From positions 2,666,001 through 2,730,000 of the forward strand of contig NZ_JADFFM010000001.1 of the NCBI RefSeq assembly GCF_015221995.1: DNA of 64,000 nt, in the 5' to 3' direction. A model generated the notes under the pieces. That model was given only the letters and a program-made list of their open reading frames with translations, was not told the DNA's origin and did not search any database. The DNA comes from Mucilaginibacter boryungensis (GTDB lineage: Bacteria; Bacteroidota; Bacteroidia; Sphingobacteriales; Sphingobacteriaceae). The first letter of the stretch is position 1, and each line of letters opens with the position of its first letter. The position numbers were made by a program, and so were the translations under genes. This document shows positions 43,255 to 53,333 of the stretch, in pieces.

Positions 43255-44379
43255 ATGAATACGGCAGACCTGTTACAGCGTGCTTTACAATTTGATTTTC
43301 TGAATATCGAAGAAGGTGTGCATTTATATCACCATGCATCTACTCCGGAATTGATGTACGTAGCTAACGAACTACGGAAAATACAAGTGCCGCATGGCAA
43401 GGTAACCTGGCAAATAGACCGGAACGTAAATACGACTAACGTATGTATTGCCAATTGCAAATTCTGCAATTTTTTCCGTCGCCCCGGTCACGAGGAAAGT
43501 TATATCACCGATATAGAGACCTACAAAAAAAAGATCGAAGAAACCTTCCGTTTTGGCGGCGATCAATTATTATTACAAGGCGGGCACCACCCCGATCTGG
43601 GACTGAAATTTTATACCGACTTATTTAAAGAATTAAAAGAACTATACCCCACGCTTAAGCTACACTCATTAGGCCCGCCAGAAATTGCTCACGTAGCCAA
43701 GCTGGAAGGCATGAGCCACTACGATGTACTCAAAGCCATGAAAGAAGCCGGGCTGGATTCATTACCCGGTGCTGGTGCCGAAATATTGAATGATCGGGTA
43801 CGCCGCCTGATATCAAAAGGTAAATGCGGTGGAAAAGAATGGCTGGACGTAATGCGTGCCGCTCATCAGCTTAACCTGCCATCATCGGCCACCATGATGT
43901 TTGGCCACGTGGAAACTATTGAAGAACGTTTTGAGCACCTGGTATGGATACGTGAAGTACAATCTGAAAAACCCGAAGGCCATTATGGTTTTATCGCGTT
44001 TATTCCATGGCCTTTCCAGGACGATGGCACACTGTTAAGAAAAGTGCGCGGTATCACCAACAATGTAACCGGCGATGAATACATCCGTATGATTGCCTTA
44101 AGCCGTATCATGCTGCCAAATATTAAAAATATACAGGCATCGTGGCTTACAGTGGGCAAACAAGTAGCGCAAACCTGCCTGCATGCTGGCGCTAATGATT
44201 TTGGTTCGATAATGATTGAAGAAAATGTGGTATCGGCCGCCGGTGCTCCACACCGCTTTACTGCGCAAGGCATACAAAATGCAATTAAAGAAGCCGGGTT
44301 TGAACCGCAATTACGTACCCAGAAATATATTTGGCGTGATATGCCTGCGCAATTGGAAGAGCAGGTGATCAATTATTGA
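43255..44379 (+). CDS. mqnC: Cyclic dehypoxanthinyl futalosine synthase (radical SAM)
   Basis: 374-residue radical SAM enzyme of the futalosine route to menaquinone; it cyclises dehypoxanthinyl futalosine. The [4Fe-4S] cysteines are C64, C68 and C71 (CIANCKFC, CX3CX2C). Later landmarks are LQGGHHPDLGLKFY, HSLGPPEI, GLDSLPGAGAEIL, SATMMFGHVET, and ASWLTVGKQVAQ...GANDFGSIMIEENVV. The last favours MqnC over MqnE. A TATTTTTG element at 43242-43249 ends six bases before the ATG, so a near-leaderless transcript is possible; otherwise it is read from the upstream operon, 80 bp away. Confidence 0.92.
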   Translation: MNTADLLQRALQFDFLNIEEGVHLYHHASTPELMYVANELRKIQVPHGKVTWQIDRNVNTTNVCIANCKFCNFFRRPGHEESYITDIETYKKKIEETFRFGGDQLLLQGGHHPDLGLKFYTDLFKELKELYPTLKLHSLGPPEIAHVAKLEGMSHYDVLKAMKEAGLDSLPGAGAEILNDRVRRLISKGKCGGKEWLDVMRAAHQLNLPSSATMMFGHVETIEERFEHLVWIREVQSEKPEGHYGFIAFIPWPFQDDGTLLRKVRGITNNVTGDEYIRMIALSRIMLPNIKNIQASWLTVGKQVAQTCLHAGANDFGSIMIEENVVSAAGAPHRFTAQGIQNAIKEAGFEPQLRTQKYIWRDMPAQLEEQVINY

Positions 44380-44437
44380 GGGAAGTACAGAAATGGAAGA
44401 AGACCGGGAGTTTAAGTTCCTGGTAATAACGTCGTGG

Positions 44438-45454
44438 TTATTTTTCTTTCGGACTATCAGCATTTATTTCCTTCCACAACAAATCCTTCAACTCGGTAAT
44501 CCCTTTTTGTGCAACTGATGATATAAACACCGATGGGATACCTTTAGGCAGTTCAGCCATCATTTCCTGTTGAAGTTCATCATCCAGCAGATCGCCTTTA
44601 GTTACAGCTAATACACGCGGCTTGTGGATCAGTTCAGGGTTGTACTCTTCCAGTTCGCGCAGCAGGATATCATACTCTTCCTTAATGGTACGGTTGGTAT
44701 CGGCAGGCACCATGAACAATAGTACCGAGTTACGCTCGATATGACGCAGGAAACGGAAACCAAGGCCTTTGCCTTGGGATGCGCCTTCGATGATTCCCGG
44801 TATATCGGCCATTACGAAGGATTTATTATCGCGATAAGCGACAATACCCAAATTAGGCACAATGGTAGTAAACGCATAATCCGCAATCTCGGGCTTGGCT
44901 GCTGATACTACCGATAGCAGGGTTGATTTACCCGCATTTGGGAAACCTACCAAGCCAACATCGGCCAATAATTTTAGTTCCAGCACATTCCACACTTCCT
45001 GTCCCGGTTCGCCGGGTTGGGCAAAACGCGGGGTTTGCAGGGTCGGGGTTTTAAAGTGCCAATTGCCCTGGCCGCCACGGCCGCCGGGTGTTATAATTTT
45101 GGTTTCACCATCTTTGGTGATCTCAAACAGTATCTCATCAGTTTCAGCATTTTTGGCAATAGTACCCAGCGGCACTTCTAATATTTCATCGCGGCCTGTT
45201 TTGCCCGAACGCAGTGAACTGCCACCGCCTTCGCCATCGCCGGCAATTACGTGTTTACGATATTTAAGGTGCAACAATGTCCAAAGCTGGGCATTGCCTT
45301 TAATAATAACATGCCCGCCACGACCGCCGTCGCCGCCATCAGGGCCGCCGGTTGCCGTGAATTTATCGCGGTGCAAATGCGTTGAGCCTGCACCGCCTTT
45401 ACCGGAGCGGCAGCATATTTTTACGTAATCAACAAAATTTGAACCTTGGGACAT
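44438..45454 (-). CDS. obgE: Obg GTPase (CgtA/ObgE)
   Basis: 338-residue essential ribosome-associated GTPase. The N-terminal glycine-rich Obg domain ([36 protein letters not shown], about 1-160) precedes the G domain: G1 GFPNAGKST, switch I TT, G3 [11 protein letters not shown]4 TKGDL. There is no long C-terminal extension, as is common in Bacteroidota. It acts in 50S assembly and stress control. It is downstream of adk on the same strand, separated by a 105-bp gap that is almost entirely a family G palindromic element (45468-45556), which may separate or tune the two transcripts. Confidence 0.97.
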   Translation of the reverse strand: MSQGSNFVDYVKICCRSGKGGAGSTHLHRDKFTATGGPDGGDGGRGGHVIIKGNAQLWTLLHLKYRKHVIAGDGEGGGSSLRSGKTGRDEILEVPLGTIAKNAETDEILFEITKDGETKIITPGGRGGQGNWHFKTPTLQTPRFAQPGEPGQEVWNVLELKLLADVGLVGFPNAGKSTLLSVVSAAKPEIADYAFTTIVPNLGIVAYRDNKSFVMADIPGIIEGASQGKGLGFRFLRHIERNSVLLFMVPADTNRTIKEEYDILLRELEEYNPELIHKPRVLAVTKGDLLDDELQQEMMAELPKGIPSVFISSVAQKGITELKDLLWKEINADSPKEK

Positions 45455-45467
45455 ATATATTTAGTTA

Positions 45468-45556
45468 AGTCGGGAAGTCTGAAAGACGGAAAGTCCGAAA
45501 GAACAGAAACAATGCTTCTAACTTTCGGACTTCCGGCCTTGCCGACTTTCGGACTA
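45468..45556. repeat. Palindromic intergenic element, family G (second copy)
   Basis: AGTCGGGAAGTCTGAAAGAC ... GTCCGAAAG on the left is answered by CTTTCGGACTTCCGGCC and GCCGACTTTCGGACT on the right. It matches the vocabulary of the element at 108-184 and fills the obgE-adk junction. Confidence 0.72.
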
Positions 45557-45559
45557 ATA

Positions 45560-46132
45560 TTAATAAGCAGCAATAACGTTGGTTATCGCATCAAATATTT
45601 CGTTGATGGAACCTATACCATTAATGCTTTTAAACTTGTTTTGTTTTTTATAAAAATCAGCAACAGGTGCTGTTTTGTTATTGTATTCAACTATGCGCTT
45701 GCGGATAACCTCGGGGTTAGCATCATCCGGGCGGCCAGATTCTTTGCCACGCAGTAGTAACCGATGTTCCAATTCGTCATCATTTACTTCTAACGCTATC
45801 ATACCCGAAATGGCTGACCCTTTACTGGTTAATAAGCTATCCAGCGCTTCAGCCTGTGCAACAGTACGCGGGAAACCGTCAAAAATAAAGCCTTTGGCGC
45901 CTTTGTTAGTATCCAGTTTATTACTGATCATGCCAATAACAACCTCATCGGGCACCAGTTTGCCTTCATCCATCAGCTTTTTAGCTTCTAAACCTAAAGC
46001 AGTGCCCTGGGAAATCTCACCACGCAACAAATCGCCTGTTGATAGATGAATCAACCCATATTTTTCAATAAGTTTTTGAGATTGAGTACCCTTACCGGCC
46101 CCGGGTGGACCAAACAATACTAAGTTCAGCAT
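45560..46132 (-). CDS. adk: Adenylate kinase
   Basis: 190-residue short-type adenylate kinase interconverting ATP + AMP and 2 ADP. The P-loop is GPPGAGKGT (8-16), followed by the AMP-binding segments LIHLSTGDLLR and GFIFDGFPRTVAQAEAL, and the catalytic Arg stretch LLLRGKESGRPDDANPEVIRKRI. The LID is short, without the zinc-binding cysteines of long-type enzymes. The length is normal for Bacteroidota. The tRNA-Arg gene and its terminator lie just upstream, so adk needs its own promoter in the 16-bp space before it or read-through from the tRNA. Confidence 0.96.
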   Translation of the reverse strand: MLNLVLFGPPGAGKGTQSQKLIEKYGLIHLSTGDLLRGEISQGTALGLEAKKLMDEGKLVPDEVVIGMISNKLDTNKGAKGFIFDGFPRTVAQAEALDSLLTSKGSAISGMIALEVNDDELEHRLLLRGKESGRPDDANPEVIRKRIVEYNNKTAPVADFYKKQNKFKSINGIGSINEIFDAITNVIAAY

Positions 46133-46148
46133 CCTTTGATTTAAAGTT

Positions 46149-46180
46149 AAAAGCCTTTCAATATAATACTGAAAGGCTTA
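46149..46180 (-). terminator. Hairpin terminator between tRNA-Arg and adk
   Basis: AAGCCTTTCA at 46151-46160 pairs perfectly with TGAAAGGCTT at 46170-46179 around a 9-nt AT loop. On the minus strand the hairpin follows the tRNA by about 10 nt and is followed by TTAACTTT, a weak U-rich tail. It probably ends the tRNA transcript. Confidence 0.65.
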
Positions 46181-46188
46181 GCGTTGAG

Positions 46189-46262
46189 TGCACTTGTAGG
46201 GATTCGAACCCCAAACCTTCTCATCCGTAGTGAGATGCTCTATCCAGTTGAGCTACAAGTGC
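46189..46262 (-). tRNA. tRNA-Arg (anticodon ACG)
   Basis: The minus strand folds as a complete 74-nt tRNA. The acceptor arm is GCACTTG / CAAGTGC with discriminator A, the D-loop contains AGCTCAACTGGATAGAGC, the anticodon stem TCTCA/TGAGA encloses CTACGGA (anticodon ACG), and the T-arm is GGGGTTCGAATCCC. ACG (A34 normally edited to inosine) reads CGU/CGC/CGA arginine codons. The 3' CCA is not encoded. A promoter lies at 46326-46357 and a hairpin terminator follows the 3' end. Confidence 0.97.
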
Positions 46263-46325
46263 ATTGGTTGTTTTATAAAAAAGAACCTTTCCGTTATTGG
46301 CACCAATGCCTTTTTTAACGGACTG

Positions 46326-46357
46326 CAAAAATAGAATAATTTTGCAATCAGTTGAAA
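46326..46357 (-). promoter_or_regulatory. Candidate promoter for tRNA-Arg
   Basis: On the minus strand TTTC (46357-46354) is followed after 20 nt by TATTTTTG and then C (46333-46326), close to TTTG-N20-TAnnTTTG. It predicts a start about 58 nt before the mature tRNA. Confidence 0.55.
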
Positions 46358-46515
46358 TATTTTTTGAAATTTACTTAACCTTTTCGGCAATAGCTTCAAA
46401 ATCAGGTAAATCTTCTGATAATTTAATGAAACTGCAGGTTGTCTTCGGCCTTAAAATAGTCTGCGCAAGCTCATCAGCTATTTATCAGGACTTATCATTA
46501 TTCATGCCCCCTCTC

Positions 46516-48135
46516 TCATTTTAGCAATACTGTTTTATAATAATACTGTTTAGGATCAATCACAGGCACTGTTTTGCTTTTGATGTTAAAACGTGTAGCA
46601 AAAGGTATCTTAGTATGTATTATACCCGTATCAGTAGCTATATCCAACGGCAATTCCATAGGGCTATTCTTAATAGTTAAATAATAATTACCCGGCGCAG
46701 CTTGGGCAAGTTCAAAATCCATTGTTCTGGTAGTTTTCAAATAAAAATCGAATAATGGTTTTAAGCTTTTACCATAGTAACCTGAATAATATCGTTCCAC
46801 TTCATCGGTAGTAAAATATTTATCATATGGGTATTGTACATCTTCTACAAATTTTTTAATCGCGGGGAAAAACACATTATCGCCCAACACAAAACGTAAA
46901 GTATGCAGTAAGAAAGCACCCTTTGTATACATATCGGTATTATAATGTGAGTTTAAATATGCGCTGCTATCAGATATTACCGGTTTAAGTGCTCTGATAC
47001 CCGCACGTTTGCGGATCATTACCGAATCGTAACCTTGTTCGCCAAGTTTATCCCTGAAAAATAAAGCCTCGGCATAGGTGGCCGACCCCTCCTGTATCCA
47101 CATGTGCGACCAATCCCAATTAGTGATTTTATTGGCCCACCATTCGTGCGCAAATTCATGAAACATCTCGGAGGAAAATTTAACTCCGCCGCGATACTGA
47201 TCATATTTGAACGTACCACTGTAAGTAACCATAGTTTGGTGCTCCATTCCTGAATTCGGCACCTCCGCGATGCCTATCTTTTCCTTATACCAGGGATATT
47301 CGCCAAAATACTTCTCCATCATCCGGGTATCGCGCACGCGCATGTCCAATACTTCGTTGGCATGGATACTGTCCTCTTCCAACACATAAAATTGTATAGG
47401 CACTGTATGCCCCTTGCTGGTGGTGTATGGACGAGTGTAAACTTTATATTTACCTATATTGAATACAACGGTGTAATTACTAATTGTATAATTAGTTTTC
47501 CAATGCCAGGTAGCCTTATTGTTAGCTGCTGTTTTTACGCCTTGCAATAAGCCTGGACCGGCAACCGATAAACCTTTGGGTATAGTGATGAACAAGTCCA
47601 CACCTTCATTGGGCTCATCACTGGGGTGATCTTTACATGGATAATACATTTTAGCTCCCTGCAACTGTACATTGATGGATACCCAGGGATTACCATGTTT
47701 GTCTGTTTTCCAAGTGAAACCGCCTTCCCAGGGTGGTCGCTTGCCTATGGGTGGCATGCCTCCGTAATATATCCTAATCGTGTGTTTGCCAGGTTTATAC
47801 CCATTTTTATTAATAATATAGATCAGGTCATTTTTTTGCGAAAAAGATTGATTTGTGTTGTTAACCACTGTTTTATGCACGGTTAGCAAATGCACCAGGT
47901 CAAACAATAAAGTGTCCGTGGGTTTCGATAGCACCAGGTCAATTTCGGCATAACCTTCAATAGTTTGTTTATTAATATTAACATCAAGCGCCAGCGTATT
48001 ATGTCGAATATCCATAATGGCTTGTAAAGGCTTCAAAGGCCCGCCAGAACTTACATAGCTTACATCGCGGTCTTGCGCATATAACAACCTGGAAGCGGCA
48101 CAAAAAAGAATTAAAATGGTAAAGCTTTTCTTCAT
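46516..48135 (-). CDS. M1 family metallo-aminopeptidase (secreted)
   Basis: 539-residue zinc aminopeptidase of the M1 (gluzincin) family. After a signal peptide (KKSFTILILFCAASRLLYAQ) comes an N-terminal beta domain, then the catalytic domain. The zinc site is HEFAH (326-330, in MFHEFAHEWW) with the third ligand Glu about 349 (QEGSATYAEA). The GxMEN-type exopeptidase motif is the variant SGMEHQ at about 295-300. Relatives remove N-terminal residues from peptides in the periplasm. The start at 48135 is chosen for the signal peptide; the longer reading from 48174 adds MYLNISNFKLTFI. It is divergent from the quinone oxidoreductase gene. Confidence 0.93.
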   Translation of the reverse strand: MKKSFTILILFCAASRLLYAQDRDVSYVSSGGPLKPLQAIMDIRHNTLALDVNINKQTIEGYAEIDLVLSKPTDTLLFDLVHLLTVHKTVVNNTNQSFSQKNDLIYIINKNGYKPGKHTIRIYYGGMPPIGKRPPWEGGFTWKTDKHGNPWVSINVQLQGAKMYYPCKDHPSDEPNEGVDLFITIPKGLSVAGPGLLQGVKTAANNKATWHWKTNYTISNYTVVFNIGKYKVYTRPYTTSKGHTVPIQFYVLEEDSIHANEVLDMRVRDTRMMEKYFGEYPWYKEKIGIAEVPNSGMEHQTMVTYSGTFKYDQYRGGVKFSSEMFHEFAHEWWANKITNWDWSHMWIQEGSATYAEALFFRDKLGEQGYDSVMIRKRAGIRALKPVISDSSAYLNSHYNTDMYTKGAFLLHTLRFVLGDNVFFPAIKKFVEDVQYPYDKYFTTDEVERYYSGYYGKSLKPLFDFYLKTTRTMDFELAQAAPGNYYLTIKNSPMELPLDIATDTGIIHTKIPFATRFNIKSKTVPVIDPKQYYYKTVLLK

Positions 48136-48210
48136 AATAAATGTTAGCTTAAAGTTGGAAATGTTAAGATACACACAAAACCACAGATTGTACCATCACA
48201 CAGCATAGTT

Positions 48211-49194
48211 ATGATAAAAGCCATCATTATTACTCAGCCTGGCGGCCCCGAAGTTTTAGAATTGACAGAGAGACCTAAGCCCATGCCCGGCAATGGCGAG
48301 GTATTAATAAAGGTACATGCCGCAGGTATTAACCGGCCCGATGTTGCCCAACGCAAAGGCAATTATCCCCCACCACCTGGTGCACCACAGGATATTCCCG
48401 GATTGGAGGTAGCCGGAACTATAGAAGCCGTTGGTAGTAACGTTACCCGCTGGAAGGTTGGCGACAAAGTTTGTGCCTTAGTTATTGGTGGCGGTTATGC
48501 CGAATACTGTAGTGCCCCTGAAGGCCAGTGCCTCCCCGTTCCTGATAATTTAAGTTTTGTGGAAGCCGCCTCACTCCCGGAAACATTCTTTACAGTATGG
48601 AGCAATGTCTTTGATCGGGCCCGCATACAACCCGGCGAAAGTTTGCTGGCGCATGGTGGTAGCAGTGGCATTGGCGTAACAGCTATTCAAATGGCGAAAG
48701 CATTGGGCAATAAAGTTTATGTAACTGCCGGCAGTGATGAAAAATGCAAATTCTGCGATGACCTGGGTGCCTATAAAGCCATAAATTATAAAACACAAAA
48801 TTTTAGGGATGAAATAAACCGCCTGACCGATGGCAAAGGCGTGGATGTAATATTAGATATGATTGGCGGCGATTATACACCAAATAACCTGCAATGCCTG
48901 GCCAATGACGGTCGATTAGTGATAATAAATACCATGAATGGGAAAGATGTGCAGGTTGACTTATCCTTAGTAATGCGCAAGCGCTTAACCATAACAGGTT
49001 CTACCTTGCGCAACCGCGACGTGGAATTTAAAAGCGCAATTGCCAAAGAATTGGAAAAACATATCTGGCCATTACTCCAATCGGAGAAAATAAAGCCTGT
49101 TATATATAAGGTATTCCCGGCTAACGAAGCCGCTGATGCGCACCGACTAATGGAAAGCAGCGAACACATTGGGAAGATTGTACTGGAGTTTTAA
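48211..49194 (+). CDS. NAD(P)H:quinone oxidoreductase, zinc-independent MDR family
   Basis: 327-residue medium-chain reductase of the PIG3/QOR class. The N-terminus MIKAIIITQPGGPEVLEL and the N-terminal domain segment AGINRPDVAQRKGNYPPPPG are typical. The NADPH-binding segment SLLAHGGSSGIGVTAIQMAKALG contains GGSSGIG, followed by the GKGVDVILDMIGGDY motif. The zinc-binding cysteines of alcohol dehydrogenases are absent. The family reduces quinones or enones; the physiological substrate is unknown. It is a single-gene unit. Confidence 0.93.
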   Translation: MIKAIIITQPGGPEVLELTERPKPMPGNGEVLIKVHAAGINRPDVAQRKGNYPPPPGAPQDIPGLEVAGTIEAVGSNVTRWKVGDKVCALVIGGGYAEYCSAPEGQCLPVPDNLSFVEAASLPETFFTVWSNVFDRARIQPGESLLAHGGSSGIGVTAIQMAKALGNKVYVTAGSDEKCKFCDDLGAYKAINYKTQNFRDEINRLTDGKGVDVILDMIGGDYTPNNLQCLANDGRLVIINTMNGKDVQVDLSLVMRKRLTITGSTLRNRDVEFKSAIAKELEKHIWPLLQSEKIKPVIYKVFPANEAADAHRLMESSEHIGKIVLEF

Positions 49195-49513
49195 AAAGCC
49201 ATTGCTTATAAACCCGATAGCAACGGAAAGCCCGGAACATAGCGCAGCGAAGTGAGGACTTGCAGTGGATAGCGGGGCGACAGCAGCCATGAAAACATAA
49301 CCAATCATTTTCTAAAGAATATTATAATACTTAAATATAAACTTTAAAAAAATAGCTCAAGTTTTCCTCTTTTTCCTTTTCCAAAAGATAGCCCCCTCAC
49401 ATGCTTAGTCAGTAAAACAGGGGTATCTATAGCAACACATGCCTTAGCTTGCACTCTATTAAAACTTCTTACAAAAATTTTTAAACAGGTATTTTTTTAT
49501 CGGCATAAAAGCA

Positions 49514-49521
49514 TAACTTTG
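49514..49521 (+). promoter_or_regulatory. Candidate atpD promoter (-7 element TAACTTTG)
   Basis: TAACTTTG followed by C is a perfect TAnnTTTG(C) Bacteroidota -7 element, 72 bp before the atpD start. The upstream -33 region is only T-rich with no clear TTTG. Confidence 0.55.
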
Positions 49522-49534
49522 CACCACTTAAATA

Positions 49535-49554
49535 GCACCCTGTTTACAGGGCGC
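49535..49554 (+). promoter_or_regulatory. Hairpin in the atpD leader
   Basis: GCACCCTG / CAGGGCGC around TTTA forms a short stem with one A-C mismatch, within the predicted atpD 5' leader about 40 nt before the ATG. It may affect transcript stability; no ligand-binding RNA class is recognised. Confidence 0.35.
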
Positions 49555-49565
49555 CAATAGTTTAA

Positions 49566-51098
<1,533 letters not shown>

Positions 51099-51099
51099 A

Positions 51100-51171
51100 T
51101 ATGCAAATATGCGGATATGCAGATGTGCGAATTAAGCATCTGCATATTTGCATATTTGCACATATGCACAT
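51100..51171. repeat. Family H element (ATATGCAAATATGC palindrome)
   Basis: A run of octamer-like units (ATATGCAAATATGCGGATAT, then GCAGATGTGCGAATTAAGC) pairs with ATGCATCTGCATATTTGCAT-like sequence to make a long AT-rich inverted repeat between atpD and atpC. A half-length relative follows leuB at 61951-61983. Confidence 0.75.
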
Positions 51172-51177
51172 TAAAGA

Positions 51178-51429
51178 ATGATTTTAGAAATCCTAACTCC
51201 CGATAAAAAAGTATTCGAAGGCGAAGTAAATTCTATCACCTTGCCGGGTACCATGGGATCATTTGAAATACTGAACCACCACGCCCCTATCATCTCTACT
51301 TTAGAAGATGGTAAATTAACTGTACGCAGCGCTGGTAAAACAGAAGATATTTTTTTTATACAAGGCGGCGTTGTGGAAGCTTCTAACAACAAAGTGATTG
51401 TATTAGCCGAGGGTATTACCCACCGCTAA
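51178..51429 (+). CDS. atpC: F1Fo ATP synthase epsilon subunit, short form
   Basis: 83-residue epsilon subunit. The N-terminal beta-sandwich is complete: MILEILTPDKKVFEGEVNSI, the LPGTMGSFEILNHHAPI segment, and IFFIQGGVVEASNNKVIVLAE. The C-terminal helical hairpin found in E. coli (about 139 residues) is missing. In the family that hairpin blocks rotation, so inhibition by epsilon of the usual kind cannot occur here. The gene is 79 bp after atpD, separated by a palindromic repeat, and is followed by an intrinsic terminator, so the transcript ends with atpC. Confidence 0.95.
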   Translation: MILEILTPDKKVFEGEVNSITLPGTMGSFEILNHHAPIISTLEDGKLTVRSAGKTEDIFFIQGGVVEASNNKVIVLAEGITHR

Positions 51430-51452
51430 TAAACAGCTTTAATAGATTATGA

Positions 51453-51486
51453 AAGCCCTTTCGATTATTCGGAAGGGCTTTTTTGG
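51453..51486 (+). terminator. Intrinsic terminator after atpC
   Basis: AAGCCCTTTCG / CGGAAGGGCTT with one mismatch around ATTATT, followed by six Ts, 23 bp after the atpC stop. Confidence 0.9.
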
Positions 51487-51603
51487 TGTTCGAAAACCAG
51501 GATTACGTATTAGTTAATATTGCTTAAGATTAAACCAAAATAGGGCACTATTTGATGATAATAATTTAATTACTTGGTGTTACTAACCAAATGATCTGCC
51601 ATC

Positions 51604-52824
51604 ATGAAAAATCTATTTATTGTTGTATGCATTATTTTGTGTTTTTTATCCTGTAAGAAGAAAAAGGCTGAGCCAACGCTGACCGGCGAAACACCGGTGG
51701 TTACAACGCCTGAAGTACCGGGTAAACTGCTTTGGGATGGTGATGCATCTAAAGGTACTTCCATATGGAAGGTTGCATCAAACATAGAGGGCGAAGGGAC
51801 TATTACCACAGTAAACGACCCAACTTACGGAACCGTATGGAAATTCACCAAACCACTGGGCAGCCACCGCACCGAATCGCACGCTGCCAATGGGTTTCAG
51901 GCACAGGAAGGTGATGATATTTACATCGGCTGGCGCTGCAAAGTCAGCATGCCGCCTAATATCAATACCAATGCTGTATTTCAATGGAAAGCTTACGGCA
52001 GCGATATGCAACAAAACTTCCCCATTATTATCAGTACAACTACCGGCGGCGATATTCATCTGATGCATTACGCACCCGGACAAGTGGGTACCGAGCTTTG
52101 GAAAACCCCACTAAAAATAAATGCCTGGAACCGCTTTGTACTCAGATTAAAGATATCTCGCGACGGCACTATCGGTTTTATTGAATTTTGGTATAATGAT
52201 GAAAAGCAGACACTTAAAGGCGGCACGCAGCGCTATTATGGCAGGACACTTGATGCGGAATACTGCGACCCAAAATGGGGCGTTTATGGCGGCGATGCAC
52301 AGCTGATTACTAATTACGTAGGCCGGCCGCGCATTGCCACTACTTACGACCTGGTAAAACCTGAAAAGCTGAATGAACCAACACCCGATCCGGCACCTGC
52401 ACCCGCCACAGTACCTGTAGATCCGGAAAGTATTACTCTGTTTAAAACCATTACCGCCAGCAGCGAACTAAGTGGCAATAAAGGATCGGCTGCGGTGGAT
52501 GACGACCTGGATACTTACTGGCAACCGGCAGCCAGCGATCGTACCGACCTAAACATATGGCTAAGCGCCGACCTTGGCACAGCAAAAGATTTCAACGCAA
52601 TGCGCATATTTTGGAACCGGGCCGATGTAATTGCCAAATATCAGCTACTATATTCGGATGATGGCACCACCTGGCAATTGGCATATGAAAAAACCAAAAG
52701 TTTCAGCACTATTGAAAAAAGCACATTCCCCAAGGTAACCGCCCGTTTTGTTAAGCTCAATATCATTTTAACAGAGGATGGCTCTAATTTGACCACTGCT
52801 GAATGGCGGATTTTCCAGGAATAA
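51604..52824 (+). CDS. Polysaccharide-lyase-like lipoprotein with C-terminal F5/8 (discoidin) domain
   Basis: 406-residue exported lipoprotein. The signal has lipobox FLSC (VCIILCFLSCKKKK). The first domain (about 35-260) resembles PF14099-type polysaccharide lyases and is paralogous to the protein at 17220-17990: SHRTESHAA, GDDIYIGW, VFQWKAYG, GFIEFWYND, DPKWGVYGGD. A Pro-rich linker (EPTPDPAPAPATVPVDPE) leads to a C-terminal coagulation-factor 5/8-type (CBM32-like) domain with ITASSELSGNKGSAAVDDDLDTYW, WLSADLGTAKDFNAMRI and AEWRIFQE. It is likely a surface glycan-binding and cleaving protein. It is a single gene with its own terminator and no LacI-type operator upstream. Confidence 0.82.
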   Translation: MKNLFIVVCIILCFLSCKKKKAEPTLTGETPVVTTPEVPGKLLWDGDASKGTSIWKVASNIEGEGTITTVNDPTYGTVWKFTKPLGSHRTESHAANGFQAQEGDDIYIGWRCKVSMPPNINTNAVFQWKAYGSDMQQNFPIIISTTTGGDIHLMHYAPGQVGTELWKTPLKINAWNRFVLRLKISRDGTIGFIEFWYNDEKQTLKGGTQRYYGRTLDAEYCDPKWGVYGGDAQLITNYVGRPRIATTYDLVKPEKLNEPTPDPAPAPATVPVDPESITLFKTITASSELSGNKGSAAVDDDLDTYWQPAASDRTDLNIWLSADLGTAKDFNAMRIFWNRADVIAKYQLLYSDDGTTWQLAYEKTKSFSTIEKSTFPKVTARFVKLNIILTEDGSNLTTAEWRIFQE

Positions 52825-52840
52825 TAAAGAAAATTTGAAA

Positions 52841-52871
52841 AGCCCTTCCGATAATCGGAAGGGCTTTTTTG
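52841..52871 (+). terminator. Intrinsic terminator after the lyase-discoidin gene
   Basis: AGCCCTTCCGAT / ATCGGAAGGGCT is a perfect 12-bp stem with a 1-nt centre, followed by six Ts, 16 bp after the stop. Sequence and position resemble the atpC terminator 1.4 kb upstream. Confidence 0.92.
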
Positions 52872-53333
52872 TCATTGATTAGAAACAGCACGCCATTGCG
52901 GGGAACGCAGCAAAACGTTTCATGGACTCATTGTGTAAATCCCATTCCTTCTGTATCAAAACAAAAAAGAATTCCAGAACATTCCCTACTACATTTCCCA
53001 TTTCACGCCGAAATTTGACCCCTATGCTATGCATGCATAAAAACTATACCGAATACCAATTTTAACTTTGGTATAAATTGATAAATTTTATATATTGATA
53101 TTTTTAATTTTTAAAGAATATAATTCTATTAAATTTCCTTATTCGATATAATATTCTTATTTAAAAAAATCACTTTGCGCTATTGTCTCCGCAATCACAT
53201 CTGCCTACCTTACAGATATACAAAATGTCATAAAACCTGATCTGCCAAAGCGTACAACTAAATAGTTTAAAACTCATTTAATGTACAGTTAAAATAACAG
53301 GTCAACCGAATAATATATATATACAAATACCGC
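52872..53333. other. AT-rich regulatory region upstream of ilvD
   Basis: 462 bp with no gene. It contains a degenerate family A fragment (GCCATTGCGGGGAACGCAGC near 52892). After an extremely AT-rich stretch (53041-53170) there are two possible -7 elements: TAACTTTG at 53063-53070, itself in an ATACCAA...TTGGTAT palindrome, and TCACTTTG at 53170-53177. No leucine-, valine- or isoleucine-rich leader peptide and no T-box was recognised. Confidence 0.5.

Noticed and set aside
44895..45428. 177-codon plus-strand frame opposite obgE
   Set aside because: Shadow of the glycine-rich Obg domain; Pro/Ser-rich translation typical of antisense frames.
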